This document shows positions 26,311 to 35,007 of a stretch of 64,000 bases of DNA, piece by piece. Positions within the stretch are counted from its first letter, which is position 1; every line of letters begins with the position of its first letter. The DNA is taken from assembly GCA_043557195.1 (NCBI GenBank), contig CP121314.1, positions 2,976,001 through 3,040,000 on the forward strand, given 5' to 3'. The stretch comes from Jejuia sp043557195 (GTDB lineage Bacteria > Bacteroidota > Bacteroidia > Flavobacteriales > Flavobacteriaceae). The notes beneath the pieces are model-generated. The model made no database searches and was not told the origin of the DNA. It saw nothing but the letters and a program-made list of their open reading frames with translations. The translations under genes and the position numbers were made by a program.

Positions 26311-27069
26311 ATGAAACTCGTAATATCTCCAGCAAAATCTCTAGATTTTGAAACTGAATTACCAACAAAAACATATACAGAACCTCAATTTTTAAAGCAA
26401 TCTGAACGCTTGAATAAGCTACTCAAAAAGAAATCGGCTAAAAGTTTATCAAAATTGATGAGTATTTCAGATGCTTTGGGGCAATTGAATTACGAACGCA
26501 ACCAGTCTTGGGAACTACCGTTTACAACAGATAATGCAAGACCAGCGGTTTTTGCGTTTAATGGCGATGTGTATCGTGGTTTGGATGCATATACCATTCC
26601 TTCAGGAAAACTAGACACTTTAAAAAATATGGTACGTATCCTTTCAGGGCTTTATGGACTTTTAAAACCTACAGATTTAATACAGCCTTACCGTTTGGAA
26701 ATGGGCACAAAAATGCCTGTTGGTACAAAAAAGAATTTGTACGAATTCTGGAAAAAAGATATTACTAAAGCCTTAAATGAAGAACTCGAGGATGATGAAC
26801 TATTTTTAAACTTAGCAAGTAATGAATATTTTAAAGCTATTGATGCTAAAGCGTTGAAAGTTCCTGTAATTACTGCTAATTTTAAAGATTTTAAAAACGG
26901 ACAATACAAAGTAATATCATTCTTTGCTAAGGAAGCTCGGGGCGCTATGGCAAGATATATTATTGACACAAATGCCAAAACTATTGAAGATATAAAAGGC
27001 TTTAATTATATGGACTACGGATTTAGTGAAGAGATGTCCAAAGAAAACGATTTGGTTTTTACAAGGTAG
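26311..27069 (+). CDS. yaaA: Peroxide stress protein YaaA
   Basis: 252 residues covering the whole YaaA/DUF328 family. It starts MKLVISPAKSLDFE, a strong signature, and includes PAVFAFNGDVYRGLDA and the basic KEARGAMARYII near the C-terminus. In E. coli YaaA lowers free iron and limits oxidative DNA damage during hydrogen peroxide stress; the molecular activity involves DNA binding. It is followed 54 nt later by a TPR membrane protein gene. Confidence 0.93.
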   Translation: MKLVISPAKSLDFETELPTKTYTEPQFLKQSERLNKLLKKKSAKSLSKLMSISDALGQLNYERNQSWELPFTTDNARPAVFAFNGDVYRGLDAYTIPSGKLDTLKNMVRILSGLYGLLKPTDLIQPYRLEMGTKMPVGTKKNLYEFWKKDITKALNEELEDDELFLNLASNEYFKAIDAKALKVPVITANFKDFKNGQYKVISFFAKEARGAMARYIIDTNAKTIEDIKGFNYMDYGFSEEMSKENDLVFTR

Positions 27070-27123
27070 ATTAATTTCAGTTTTTTCACTAAGTTTGGTT
27101 TCAAACCAATTGCAAACTATTTT

Positions 27124-27846
27124 ATGTGGTATTACATAGTTATCGCGCTTCAAGCATTTTGTATTTATCATGCCATAAAGAATAGAAGCCCTTATTATTG
27201 GATTTTCATTATATTTTTTCTTTCACTAATTGGTTGCATCATTTATATTATTACCCAAGTGTACAACAAGCGCGATGCCGAAAAAATCACTTCGGAAATA
27301 ACACACATTATCAATCCCACAAAAAAGATTAGAGATTTAGAAAAACAACTTGATTTTGCAGATACGTATCAAAACAGAGTGAATTTAGCGGACGCGTATT
27401 TGGAGAATAAGGATTATCAAAATGCTATAAAGCATTATCAAGAAGCTTTGGATGGTAATTTTCAAAATGATTTTTATGTGATTAAGAATATGATAGAAGC
27501 ATATCATAGCTTGGGAGATTATAAAAGTGTTGTTGAATATGGAGCTCAAATAAAGTCTCATTCTGAATTTAAAAAATCCAGAACGCAATTTTTATATGGT
27601 TTAGCTTTAGAGAAAGAAGGGGATTTCGATGATGCAGAAGAAAACATAAAAGCCATTGATATTCGGTTTTCTTTTTATAATGAAAGATTGGTATATGCCA
27701 ATTTTCTTTTGAAACATAACAAGAAAGAAGATGCAAAAGAAATTTTAGGGTCCTTAGTTTCAGAAGGACAGCACATGACAAAACCCAACAAGAGATTGTA
27801 TGGTTCTACAATAACTGAAGCGCAAAAACTATTGAATGCACTATAA
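27124..27846 (+). CDS. Membrane-anchored TPR protein
   Basis: 240 residues. Two hydrophobic segments at the N-terminus (about 3-17 and 24-43) look like the PLDc_N-type membrane hairpin often found ahead of other domains. A charged linker and about four TPR-like repeats follow (QNAIKHYQEALDGNF, YHSLGDYKSVVEYG). The TPR part probably lies in the cytoplasm and tethers partners to the membrane. It ends one base before the stop of the convergent ribosomal protein THX gene. Confidence 0.75.
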   Translation: MWYYIVIALQAFCIYHAIKNRSPYYWIFIIFFLSLIGCIIYIITQVYNKRDAEKITSEITHIINPTKKIRDLEKQLDFADTYQNRVNLADAYLENKDYQNAIKHYQEALDGNFQNDFYVIKNMIEAYHSLGDYKSVVEYGAQIKSHSEFKKSRTQFLYGLALEKEGDFDDAEENIKAIDIRFSFYNERLVYANFLLKHNKKEDAKEILGSLVSEGQHMTKPNKRLYGSTITEAQKLLNAL

Positions 27847-27981
27847 TTATTTTGCTTTTGCCTTATTACCTACGCTTATTTTTTGTTCAATACTCGGTTT
27901 CTTTTTAATACGGGGTCGTCTCGCTCCAAAAGTACCTCTGTTAATTTTACCGCGTTTTGTTTTTTTATCTCCTTTTCCCAT
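27847..27981 (-). CDS. 30S ribosomal protein THX (bTHX)
   Basis: 44 residues, easy to miss because of its length. The N-terminal MGKGDKKTKRGKINRGTFGA and the following RRPRIKKK match the THX family seen in Thermus and across Bacteroidota. THX sits in a cavity at the top of the 30S head and stabilises 16S rRNA. The protein is extremely basic. It converges on the TPR gene with abutting stops. A GAAG-loop palindrome (28001-28014) lies 20 nt upstream of its ATG. Confidence 0.93.
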   Translation of the reverse strand: MGKGDKKTKRGKINRGTFGARRPRIKKKPSIEQKISVGNKAKAK

Positions 27982-28000
27982 AATATAGTATTTTGTTATA

Positions 28001-28014
28001 TCCACGAAGGTGGA
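28001..28014. repeat. GAAG-loop palindrome upstream of the THX gene
   Basis: TCCAC and GTGGA pair around GAAG, with TTTTGTTA before and AATCT after. It shares loop, flanks and position with the palindrome at 18432-18451 upstream of ddl, while the stem bases differ in a compensated way. Confidence 0.5.
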
Positions 28015-28076
28015 AATCTAATAAATTTGATATGTAATAATATAGTGATTTTAAAAACCAAAGTCAAGTAAAACGT

Positions 28077-28757
28077 ATGTTCATTCATAAACATCCCTAT
28101 CTACCGTTTATAAAGAGAGACACCACAAAATTGATTGTCGGTACGCTACCACCACCACGATTTTCAACAGGTGACCTTTTGGAAAAAGATGTCGATTTTT
28201 GCTACGGCAGTTATTATAATTCCCTTTGGTTATTTATCGATAAGATTCACAATTTGAATTTACGCTTCGATAATTCAAAAGAAGCTATAGAACAACGAAA
28301 AGCATTTCTTATTAAAAATAAAATTGGCGTTTGTGATATTGTAGAGAGTGCGGAACGCGAAAAAATTGATGCTTCGGATTTAGGAATGAAAAATATTAAA
28401 CTTCGAGATGTGATTGGTTATCTAAAACAATTTCCTAAAATAGATACAATTTTGTTTACAGGAGGCAACAGTAAAAACGGACCAGAATATTTCTTCAGAA
28501 GGCATATAAAAGATTATAGTTTGAAGCTGGAATTGGTTTCTGACGAAATTCCAAGAATTCATCAATTTAGGTTGCCTGTCAGGGTGAGAGTAGTCGAAAC
28601 CAATACTCGGAACATACAAACAGTATCATTAACCTCACCTTCAGGTTCAGCAAATCGTGCTATCGGGAGTATCCCGCTTTACAAACAAATAAAAGCAAAA
28701 AACCCAAAATTCTCGACATTTGATTTTAGGGTAATGCAGTATCGAGAATTCTTTTAA
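28077..28757 (+). CDS. Uracil-DNA glycosylase superfamily protein
   Basis: 226 residues. The UDG-fold parts are LIVGTLPPP near residue 22, YGSYYNSLW, IGVCDIVESAER, TILFTGGNS, and a C-terminal LTSPSGSAN that corresponds to the superfamily DNA-intercalation motif. These enzymes remove uracil or other deaminated bases from DNA. The exact family cannot be fixed by eye; mug-like or a smaller flavobacterial family is possible. It is divergent from the THX gene and converges on the IclR gene with a 5-nt gap. Confidence 0.75.
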   Translation: MFIHKHPYLPFIKRDTTKLIVGTLPPPRFSTGDLLEKDVDFCYGSYYNSLWLFIDKIHNLNLRFDNSKEAIEQRKAFLIKNKIGVCDIVESAEREKIDASDLGMKNIKLRDVIGYLKQFPKIDTILFTGGNSKNGPEYFFRRHIKDYSLKLELVSDEIPRIHQFRLPVRVRVVETNTRNIQTVSLTSPSGSANRAIGSIPLYKQIKAKNPKFSTFDFRVMQYREFF

Positions 28758-28762
28758 TTCAA

Positions 28763-29515
28763 TTAAAGTTTCATTGCTTTGTCAATTGCTAAAGCCGCTT
28801 CTTTTACACTTTCAATTAAAAACTCACCAGCTTCATTTTCTTGATGTACAGATGTTAAACTAGAAACAGTAAGTACGCTAAAGACCCCATTAACAGTTTT
28901 ACCAACAGGAACACCAACATCAGTCACACCCATAGTAATTTCACTGTTTTTGAGTTCGTACCCCAATTTCTTAATTGTATTAAGTCGTTTTAGAAACTCA
29001 TGTTTATCTGCGTTATTCAATGCGATATAATCGGTATCCTTATTTAAGATTTTATCGCGCTGTGTCTCGTCTAAAAAAGCTAAAATTACCCTACCAGAAG
29101 TTGTTTTAATCAACGGGAATAAACTCCCTTCCTCAATAGATAGTGTAACAGGACCAGGGCTTTTGGTTTGCGAGATAATCATGAGTTTTCGATTGTACAA
29201 AATCCCCATATGGCACGACTGCTTAGTTTTGTTGGATAGCTCTTCCATAATAGGTTTGGCAACCTTTAATAAACCGTCAACAGGGCTGTGTCTGTGCGAG
29301 ATATGATAAAGTTTTAATGAAATGGAATATTTACCTGAGGCAGAACGAATAAGATACCCTCTATTTTCTAAAACGGCTAGCATTCTATAAATCTCATTGG
29401 GAGATTTAGAAACTCCAGTGGCAATCTCTGTTTGTGTTTGAGGAATAGCTTTGTGAGACAGATACTCTATAATGTCTAGTCCCTTTTCTAAGGCAGGTGC
29501 TGAATATTTACTCAT
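28763..29515 (-). CDS. IclR family transcriptional regulator
   Basis: 250 residues. The N-terminal winged helix (about 1-65; KGLDIIEYLSHKAIPQTQTE, then SPNEIYRMLAVLENRGYL) and the C-terminal IclR effector domain (about 75-250) are both complete. IclR regulators sense small carbon metabolites such as uronates or glyoxylate. It is divergent from a GH2 exo-glycosidase gene and separated from it by 87 nt, so control of that enzyme and of itself is likely. A TATATTTG -7 element lies on the minus strand at 29532-29539. Confidence 0.92.
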   Translation of the reverse strand: MSKYSAPALEKGLDIIEYLSHKAIPQTQTEIATGVSKSPNEIYRMLAVLENRGYLIRSASGKYSISLKLYHISHRHSPVDGLLKVAKPIMEELSNKTKQSCHMGILYNRKLMIISQTKSPGPVTLSIEEGSLFPLIKTTSGRVILAFLDETQRDKILNKDTDYIALNNADKHEFLKRLNTIKKLGYELKNSEITMGVTDVGVPVGKTVNGVFSVLTVSSLTSVHQENEAGEFLIESVKEAALAIDKAMKL

Positions 29516-29522
29516 CTAATAG

Positions 29523-29574
29523 ATTTGTATTCAAATATAAATAAATATAATAATATCATTTATATATAAATTTG
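29523..29574. promoter_or_regulatory. Divergent promoter region between the IclR gene and the GH2 gene
   Basis: Two -7 elements point outward: TATATTTG on the minus strand (29532-29539) for the IclR gene and TAAATTTG on the plus strand (29567-29574) for GH2. An inverted repeat ATTTG-TATT-CAAAT (29523-29536) overlaps the IclR promoter and could be the autoregulatory operator. No good -33 TTG is visible on either strand. Confidence 0.4.
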
Positions 29575-29602
29575 TATTTTTGTATATAAATATACGTTAA
29601 AA

Positions 29603-32137
29603 ATGGAACGCATTCAAAAATACAAACAACTTTTAATACACACATTTTTCATAGCTTCTTTTTCTATCGCTTTTTCGCAACCTAATACCATGATTTCTCA
29701 TCAGGAGAATAGTCAATTGGTTAGAGATTTAAGCGGTGTAAAATGGACAATGAAAATGATGCTTCCGGGTGAAGGAGTAAAAATGGGGTTACCGCAATTA
29801 CCACCGGAAGATATTGAGACTTTAGTTTGGAATTACGCTAAAGTACCAGGCGATGTTTATACAGATTTATGGAAAGCAGGTGTTATCGAAGACCCATATT
29901 TTGGAAGAAATAGTGTTAAGGCACAATGGGTGCAACAATACGAGTGGTGGTATGCACACCAATTTCATGTTAGCGAACCTGTTGATGATAATGTGGTTAA
30001 GATAGTATTTGAAGGTGTAGATTATTCTTGCGATGTATGGTTAAATGGGCACTATTTAGGAAGACATGAAGGGGCCTTTTCAGGTTTCTCTTTTGATGTG
30101 ACAGACTATCTGCGTATTGGAGACAAGCGTTTAGAAAGCACAAATATGCTCATGGTAAAACTAGATCCTCCTCCGCGAGTTAACGCTTTAGTCGCTGGTA
30201 AGAAAACGCCTTGGTTTGGTGATTATTGGCGAGATTTAGTTCCTTTCGGAATATTTAGACCTGTGAAAATGGTGTCTTCAGGAAAAGTACTTTTTGAAGA
30301 TGTTTATGCTAATACTTCAATAAATAAAGATGGTTCGGCAGACGTAAAACTTGAGCTTACCGTGGAAAACACAGAAACTCAAACTAAAAACCTAAATTTT
30401 ATAGCTACGCTTGAGGGGAAAAACTTTTCTTCGGATGTAAAAACAGTAAAATTCTCAGCTATTGTTAAACCAGGATTACATAAGGTTGAGCACAAAGTGC
30501 ATATTGAAAACCCTAAACTATGGTGGCCTTGGGATATGGGCAAACCTAATTTGTATAAGGCGAGAGTATCATTAAAGGAAGGTGAGTTAAATCAAGATTT
30601 TAAGGAAATAACTTTCGGAATTCGGGAAGTGACCTCAAAGTGGAACCCTGGATTTGTGAAGGATGTGGATGTTAGTTTTCCAAGATCAACGTATATCAAT
30701 GGCAAGTTCCATTTTATACGTTCTGCTTGTTGGGGTGGTCCACCAGATATATTTACAGGGCGGACCTCAATTGATGAATATAAAAAGTTGATTCAACTGG
30801 CAAAAGATGCGAATATGAATAACATTAGGATATTCGGTTGGCATCCACCAGAAATCCCTGAATTTTATCAATATTGTGATGAAATGGGAATTACGGTGTG
30901 GCAGGATATTATTCCATTGGGTACTGGGAATATTCCAGATAAAGAAGAGGTGCTAGCAGAAATATTTAATGAAGGTGTTCGTGTGATTAAAGAGCGACGA
31001 AATCATCCATCACTTATTATGATGGAAGGCGGTGAAGAAATGCTATTAAGGACCAGGGACGCAAAGTTTGGTAGAGAATTTTTAGAGCGTTTGGGCGATT
31101 CTCTACAAGCTTATGCTAATTTACCCTATGTACCAGATTCTCCATTAACCTGCGAAGTGTCACAAGAGGCAGGTTATAAACCAAAAGAAGCAGTTCACGC
31201 ATTGGCATATTTTTACGGCATGGGTACATTTTTACATGAAGATTGGTTACAAACTTTGGAGTTTCCCATTGTACCGGAGTTTGCAATTACATCAGTTCCT
31301 TCAGTAGAAAGTTTAAAGAAATTTATTCCAGAAGACGAACTTTGGACACCGGGATTAAGTTGGGGGCATCATTGGGCCGATTTGGTACGTTTACGTATGC
31401 AAAATTGGGATGTTTTTGGGGATGAAATGACAGGTTCTTTAGAGCAATTTGTAAATGCTTCGCAAGACACGCAAGGTATTATTTTTCAAAATGGTATTGA
31501 GTATTTTAGAAGACAAAAACCGAATTTAAGTGGTATTGCCTTGTGTCATTTTATTACGTATTGGCCTGACATGAAATGGGGTATTGTAGATAATTATCAA
31601 GAAACGAAACGCTCTTATGATTTCGTGAAAAAGGCTTATCAACCATTGCTTATCAACTTTGCATTTAAAAAACGCCGTTGGAAAAATAATGAACCGTTTA
31701 AAGGAGAATTGTGGGTTGTAAACGATTTGTTTCAAGATTATAAAAACTGCGAAGCACTAATTAGAATAAAGAATGATGAAGGAAAAGTGTTGAGCACAAA
31801 AACAATTCCAATTAAGTCTATCTCTGAAAATAGTGCAACTAAATTTGAGTCAATCTCTGAAGATGTTTTAGGTAAGGTTAAAAGTAAGTTTTATGTAGAG
31901 TTAGAACTAAAAGATACATCTGGAAAACTGATATCTGCTAACAACTACTTTTTCTTAATCGGAGACCAAAAAGCTGCAGCAAAAAGATTTGTGGAGTGGC
32001 GTGACGAACGCATAAAGTTAGAAACTGAATATGGGTACGGTAATTATTATCGCTTTTATGATGATATAACTGGAGGCAAAGGCAAAACCTATCAAAGCGG
32101 AACTCAAACTCCAAGAGCTAGAGGATTTGGTAAATGA
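29603..32137 (+). CDS. Glycoside hydrolase family 2, beta-mannosidase / exo-glucosaminidase type
   Basis: 844 residues with a signal peptide (about 1-25, ending ...IAFSQ), an N-terminal GH2 sugar-binding domain, an Ig-like domain, and a TIM barrel. In the barrel, the acid/base region reads MMEGGEEM (Glu478/Glu479) in place of the usual NE, and the nucleophile is Glu559 in VPEFAITSVPS. This pattern resembles the mannosidase/CsxA branch rather than beta-galactosidases. The C-terminal Ig-like domain ends in a Gly-rich tail. It should act in the periplasm or outside on beta-linked oligosaccharides. Divergent from an IclR regulator. Confidence 0.85.
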   Translation: MERIQKYKQLLIHTFFIASFSIAFSQPNTMISHQENSQLVRDLSGVKWTMKMMLPGEGVKMGLPQLPPEDIETLVWNYAKVPGDVYTDLWKAGVIEDPYFGRNSVKAQWVQQYEWWYAHQFHVSEPVDDNVVKIVFEGVDYSCDVWLNGHYLGRHEGAFSGFSFDVTDYLRIGDKRLESTNMLMVKLDPPPRVNALVAGKKTPWFGDYWRDLVPFGIFRPVKMVSSGKVLFEDVYANTSINKDGSADVKLELTVENTETQTKNLNFIATLEGKNFSSDVKTVKFSAIVKPGLHKVEHKVHIENPKLWWPWDMGKPNLYKARVSLKEGELNQDFKEITFGIREVTSKWNPGFVKDVDVSFPRSTYINGKFHFIRSACWGGPPDIFTGRTSIDEYKKLIQLAKDANMNNIRIFGWHPPEIPEFYQYCDEMGITVWQDIIPLGTGNIPDKEEVLAEIFNEGVRVIKERRNHPSLIMMEGGEEMLLRTRDAKFGREFLERLGDSLQAYANLPYVPDSPLTCEVSQEAGYKPKEAVHALAYFYGMGTFLHEDWLQTLEFPIVPEFAITSVPSVESLKKFIPEDELWTPGLSWGHHWADLVRLRMQNWDVFGDEMTGSLEQFVNASQDTQGIIFQNGIEYFRRQKPNLSGIALCHFITYWPDMKWGIVDNYQETKRSYDFVKKAYQPLLINFAFKKRRWKNNEPFKGELWVVNDLFQDYKNCEALIRIKNDEGKVLSTKTIPIKSISENSATKFESISEDVLGKVKSKFYVELELKDTSGKLISANNYFFLIGDQKAAAKRFVEWRDERIKLETEYGYGNYYRFYDDITGGKGKTYQSGTQTPRARGFGK

Positions 32138-32284
32138 TATGTTTTAGTCAGTTATTTATTATAATAGATTATTGAGTGTTTTTAAAAGTCCGTTTTGAGG
32201 GCTCACAGATATATGCGGTTAAACCAAATTATCACATTTTCATAGCAAGGTCAAATGTCTGACTGTAATCCTAAAAATAAGGTG

Positions 32285-32292
32285 TACCTTTG
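32285..32292 (+). promoter_or_regulatory. -7 element for the DEAD-box helicase gene
   Basis: TACCTTTG matches TAnnTTTG. It predicts a transcript starting near 32298 with a 5' leader of about 75 nt, which carries a small upstream reading frame with a Shine-Dalgarno-like sequence. No TTG at -33 was found. Confidence 0.45.
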
Positions 32293-32316
32293 TGTCTAAT
32301 AGAAGAAAGAGGTAGA

Positions 32317-32391
32317 ATGCAGTATGTTTTGTTATCTCAAAAGTCCAAAAGGGATCTTCGCAAACAAAATATATGTCATTTCAATCTTTAG
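32317..32391 (+). CDS. Possible 24-codon upstream reading frame overlapping the rhlE start
   Basis: ATG at 32317, preceded four bases earlier by AGAAAGAGG (32304-32312), close to the anti-SD complement. It would encode a 24-residue basic peptide starting MQYVLLSQKSKRD. The frame runs past the helicase ATG at 32373 and stops at 32391 in another frame, so its translation should compete with or couple to helicase translation. No homologue is known to me; it may be chance. Confidence 0.3.
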   Translation: MQYVLLSQKSKRDLRKQNICHFNL

Positions 32392-33653
32392 GCTTATCCG
32401 AAGCCTTGCTAAAAGCAGTTAGCAAAAAAGGATACACTACCCCAAGTCCCATTCAGCAAAAAGCAATTCCACCCGTTTTAGAAGGTAAAGATGTACTAGC
32501 ATCAGCACAAACAGGAACAGGGAAAACAGCTGGCTTTACATTGCCATTGTTACATTTGCTTTCTGAAAATCCAAAACAAAAGTTCAGACCTATTCGTGCT
32601 CTTATTCTAACACCAACGCGAGAATTGGCCGCTCAAGTATATGCCAATGTTAAAGAATATAGTGAGTTTTTAAATTTACGAAGTGCCGTTATTTTCGGAG
32701 GAGTTAATCAAAAGCCACAAGCAGCAACAATTCGGCAAGGTGTTGATATTCTAGTAGCCACACCAGGGCGCTTATTAGATTTACAAAATCAGGGATTGTT
32801 ATCCTTAAAGCGCATCGAGATTTTTGTTTTAGATGAAGCCGATAGAATGTTGGATATGGGCTTTTTAAGGGACATTGAAAGAGTTATTAATTTGATGCCT
32901 GAGAAACGTCAAAATTTGATGTTTTCAGCAACTTTTTCTAAAGATATCAAGAAGTTGGCACACGGGATTTTAAACCACCCAGTTCAGGTAGAGGCTACTC
33001 CTGAAAATACTACTGTTGAAGCTATTACACAAAAAATATATCGCGTAGCTAAAGGCAAAAAAACGGGGTTGATTATTAAGTTGATTTCAGAAGGTAACTG
33101 GAAACAAGTTTTAGTGTTTACAAGAACAAAACACGGCGCGAATAGACTTTGCGAGAAAATGGTAAAGTCTGGTATTACTGCAGCGGCTATTCATGGCAAT
33201 AAAAGCCAAGGGGCTAGAACAAAAGCATTGTCTGGTTTTAAAAGCGGACGTGTACGCGTTTTAGTTGCTACTGATATTGCGGCTCGTGGTCTTGATATTC
33301 CGTTATTACCACATGTTATAAATTTTGAATTGCCTAATATTTCTGAAGATTACGTACATAGAATTGGTAGAACTGGTAGAGCAGGGGCTAGTGGTGAAGC
33401 CTTATCGCTGGTAAGCGCAGATGAAACAACTTTTTTAAGAGATATTGAAAAGTTAATTGAAATGAAATTACCTGTTCAAATTATTGACGGATTTGAACCC
33501 GATCCTAATGCATCAACAGCACCCATAAAACAAGGACAAGGACGACAAAATCGAAGTAGAAGAAATTCAAATAATTCAGGTAATTCAAATAGAAACTCCA
33601 ACAGAAATAATAAGTCTAGACGTTCTAAACGTAATAACGATAGACGTAATTAG
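32373..33653 (+). CDS. rhlE: DEAD/DEAH-box RNA helicase (RhlE-like)
   Basis: 426 residues with all helicase motifs: Q motif TPSPIQQKAIP, Walker A AQTGTGKT, motif II DEAD, motif III SAT, and motif VI HRIGRTGRAG. The C-terminal 45 residues are Asn/Arg/Ser-rich and basic, typical of RhlE-type cold-shock or ribosome-assembly helicases and likely to bind RNA. The long leader supports post-transcriptional control. Two small genes follow within 6 nt, suggesting an operon. Confidence 0.9.
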   Translation: MSFQSLGLSEALLKAVSKKGYTTPSPIQQKAIPPVLEGKDVLASAQTGTGKTAGFTLPLLHLLSENPKQKFRPIRALILTPTRELAAQVYANVKEYSEFLNLRSAVIFGGVNQKPQAATIRQGVDILVATPGRLLDLQNQGLLSLKRIEIFVLDEADRMLDMGFLRDIERVINLMPEKRQNLMFSATFSKDIKKLAHGILNHPVQVEATPENTTVEAITQKIYRVAKGKKTGLIIKLISEGNWKQVLVFTRTKHGANRLCEKMVKSGITAAAIHGNKSQGARTKALSGFKSGRVRVLVATDIAARGLDIPLLPHVINFELPNISEDYVHRIGRTGRAGASGEALSLVSADETTFLRDIEKLIEMKLPVQIIDGFEPDPNASTAPIKQGQGRQNRSRRNSNNSGNSNRNSNRNNKSRRSKRNNDRRN

Positions 33654-33658
33654 GTGTT

Positions 33659-33874
33659 ATGCAGCGTATTTTAAAAGATAAAATCATTGAAGTTTGTAAT
33701 AAAAAGATAGCTGCAAAAGGTGAAAATGTGAGTGTCTCTTTTTATGCATTTTTTAAAAACAAAAATGACAATCCAGAATTATTAATGGAAGTTGCAACAT
33801 GGTGGATTAAAACCCATAGGTTAGATCATTTTGAGAAAGCTATAAAAATCAAAGCACTTGTTGAAAACATATAA
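33659..33874 (+). CDS. DUF6500-like small protein
   Basis: 71 residues, mostly helical, with motifs KIIEVCNKKIAAKGENVSVS and WWIKTHRLDHFEKA. It looks like the DUF6500 family, whose function is unknown. It lies 5 nt after the helicase stop, and its last base overlaps the start of the next gene, so the three genes are probably translated from one mRNA. Confidence 0.7.
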   Translation: MQRILKDKIIEVCNKKIAAKGENVSVSFYAFFKNKNDNPELLMEVATWWIKTHRLDHFEKAIKIKALVENI

Positions 33875-34098
33875 TGGAATCTCAACCAAATAATCCACTT
33901 CACGGTATTAAACTCGAGCAAATTATCAATGATTTGGTGGAACGCTATGGTTGGGAATATATGGGCTATACCATAAAAATTAGGTGCTTTACAGATAATC
34001 CATCAGTAAAATCGAGTTTAAAGTTTTTACGCCGTACACCTTGGGCGAGGGCTAAAGTTGAGGCGATGTATCTAAAGATGTTAAACAATAAGAAATAA
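33874..34098 (+). CDS. VF530 family DNA-binding protein
   Basis: 74 residues. NPLHGIKLEQIINDLVERYG and LKFLRRTPWARAKVEAMYL are the hallmarks of the VF530/DUF2132 family, small helical proteins with a proposed DNA-binding role. It overlaps the stop of the preceding small gene. A strong intrinsic terminator follows at 34114-34142. Confidence 0.85.
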   Translation: MESQPNNPLHGIKLEQIINDLVERYGWEYMGYTIKIRCFTDNPSVKSSLKFLRRTPWARAKVEAMYLKMLNNKK

Positions 34099-34113
34099 AT
34101 AATTTTTAAAAAT

Positions 34114-34142
34114 AAAAAGCTCAAGGATATGCTTGAGCTTTT
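34114..34142 (+). terminator. Intrinsic terminator after the rhlE-DUF6500-VF530 operon
   Basis: AAAAGCTCAAG and CTTGAGCTTTT form an 11-bp stem with a six-base loop; the U-run supports termination of plus-strand transcripts. The A-run on the other side would let it act for the convergent EF-hand gene too. Confidence 0.8.
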
Positions 34143-34166
34143 GTTTATAGTAAAGAAAAAAGATTC

Positions 34167-34472
34167 TTATTTGTTTTTCTTGCCTTTTCCTCTTCCTTTG
34201 CCCCAGTCTTCTTTTAATTCCGCAAGAGTTAAAGCACCGTTTTCATCAGCATCTAGTCTTGCATAATTTTTTTCCAAGCGTTCAACAGATACTTCTTTTT
34301 TTCTTTTAGCCGATTTAAATTCTTCTAAAGAGATTGATCCATTTTTGTCGGCATCAAATCTTTTAAACATTTTTTCAAAGTTTGGACCTTGCTTCTCTTG
34401 CGCGGATGTAGCCAAAGAAACAGTTAAGAAACCTAGAGTTAAAACAGACAATTTTAAGGTGTGAAATTTCAT
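34167..34472 (-). CDS. Secreted EF-hand protein
   Basis: 101 residues from the ATG at 34472, chosen because it starts a clean signal peptide (cleavage near ATSAQ). The 10 residues further upstream in frame do not look native. Two EF-hand loops are present, DADKNGSISLEEF and DADENGALTLAEL, both with the Asp/Asn/Glu ligands for calcium. The C-terminus is Gly/Lys-rich. It is probably a periplasmic calcium binder with no enzymatic part. Confidence 0.8.
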   Translation of the reverse strand: MKFHTLKLSVLTLGFLTVSLATSAQEKQGPNFEKMFKRFDADKNGSISLEEFKSAKRKKEVSVERLEKNYARLDADENGALTLAELKEDWGKGRGKGKKNK

Positions 34473-34551
34473 TTTATGATTTATTAAAATTAATTGTAAC
34501 ACCTAAGACTCTTTTTTATCAAAAAGGTTTAATCAAAAAGATAATTATTTT

Positions 34552-34968
34552 TTAATCTTCCAAAAGAGGTTTGCCAATATCATCAATTTCGTTATCCATC
34601 TCAGGGTTCTTCGGATCTGGTCCGTATTTGTTTGAACCGACATCACCGTTTTGTGCCATAAAAACAATTAAAATAATACCACCAACATATGGTATTAAAG
34701 TAAGAAGATAATACCACCCACTTTTACCGGTATCATGAAGTCTTCGTACGGCTACAGCCAGATATGGAATTAACGTTGCTAAAAAATAAATACCAATAAG
34801 AATAAATGCAAAACCAGAATCGGATTCAGCACTTATCATACCTCCTAAAAACGCAAATACGAAAATAAAAATTATGTGAAATAGGTAGAACATCCAAAAT
34901 TCTTTCCTCCTTGCTCTTCCATTAAAATTAGCATAGTTATCCTTAATTACTTTTAAATACCAATTCAT
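34552..34968 (-). CDS. DUF805 family membrane protein
   Basis: 138 residues with about four membrane helices. The DUF805 pattern is NFNGRARRKEFWMFYLF at the start and RRLHDTGKSGWYYLL in the middle, with an acidic cytoplasmic tail. Function unknown; members resemble YhaH of E. coli. Two copies of TTATTTGTAGGT flank its start codon (34968-34979 and 34990-35001). Confidence 0.85.
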   Translation of the reverse strand: MNWYLKVIKDNYANFNGRARRKEFWMFYLFHIIFIFVFAFLGGMISAESDSGFAFILIGIYFLATLIPYLAVAVRRLHDTGKSGWYYLLTLIPYVGGIILIVFMAQNGDVGSNKYGPDPKNPEMDNEIDDIGKPLLED

Positions 34969-35001
34969 TATTTGTAGGTTTGGTTAGTGTTATTTGTAGG
35001 T
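34968..35001. repeat. 12-bp direct repeat at the DUF805 start
   Basis: TTATTTGTAGGT at 34968-34979 and 34990-35001, 22 bp apart (two helical turns). It could be a regulator site on the same DNA face or a replication slip. Confidence 0.4.
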
Positions 35002-35007
35002 AAATAT

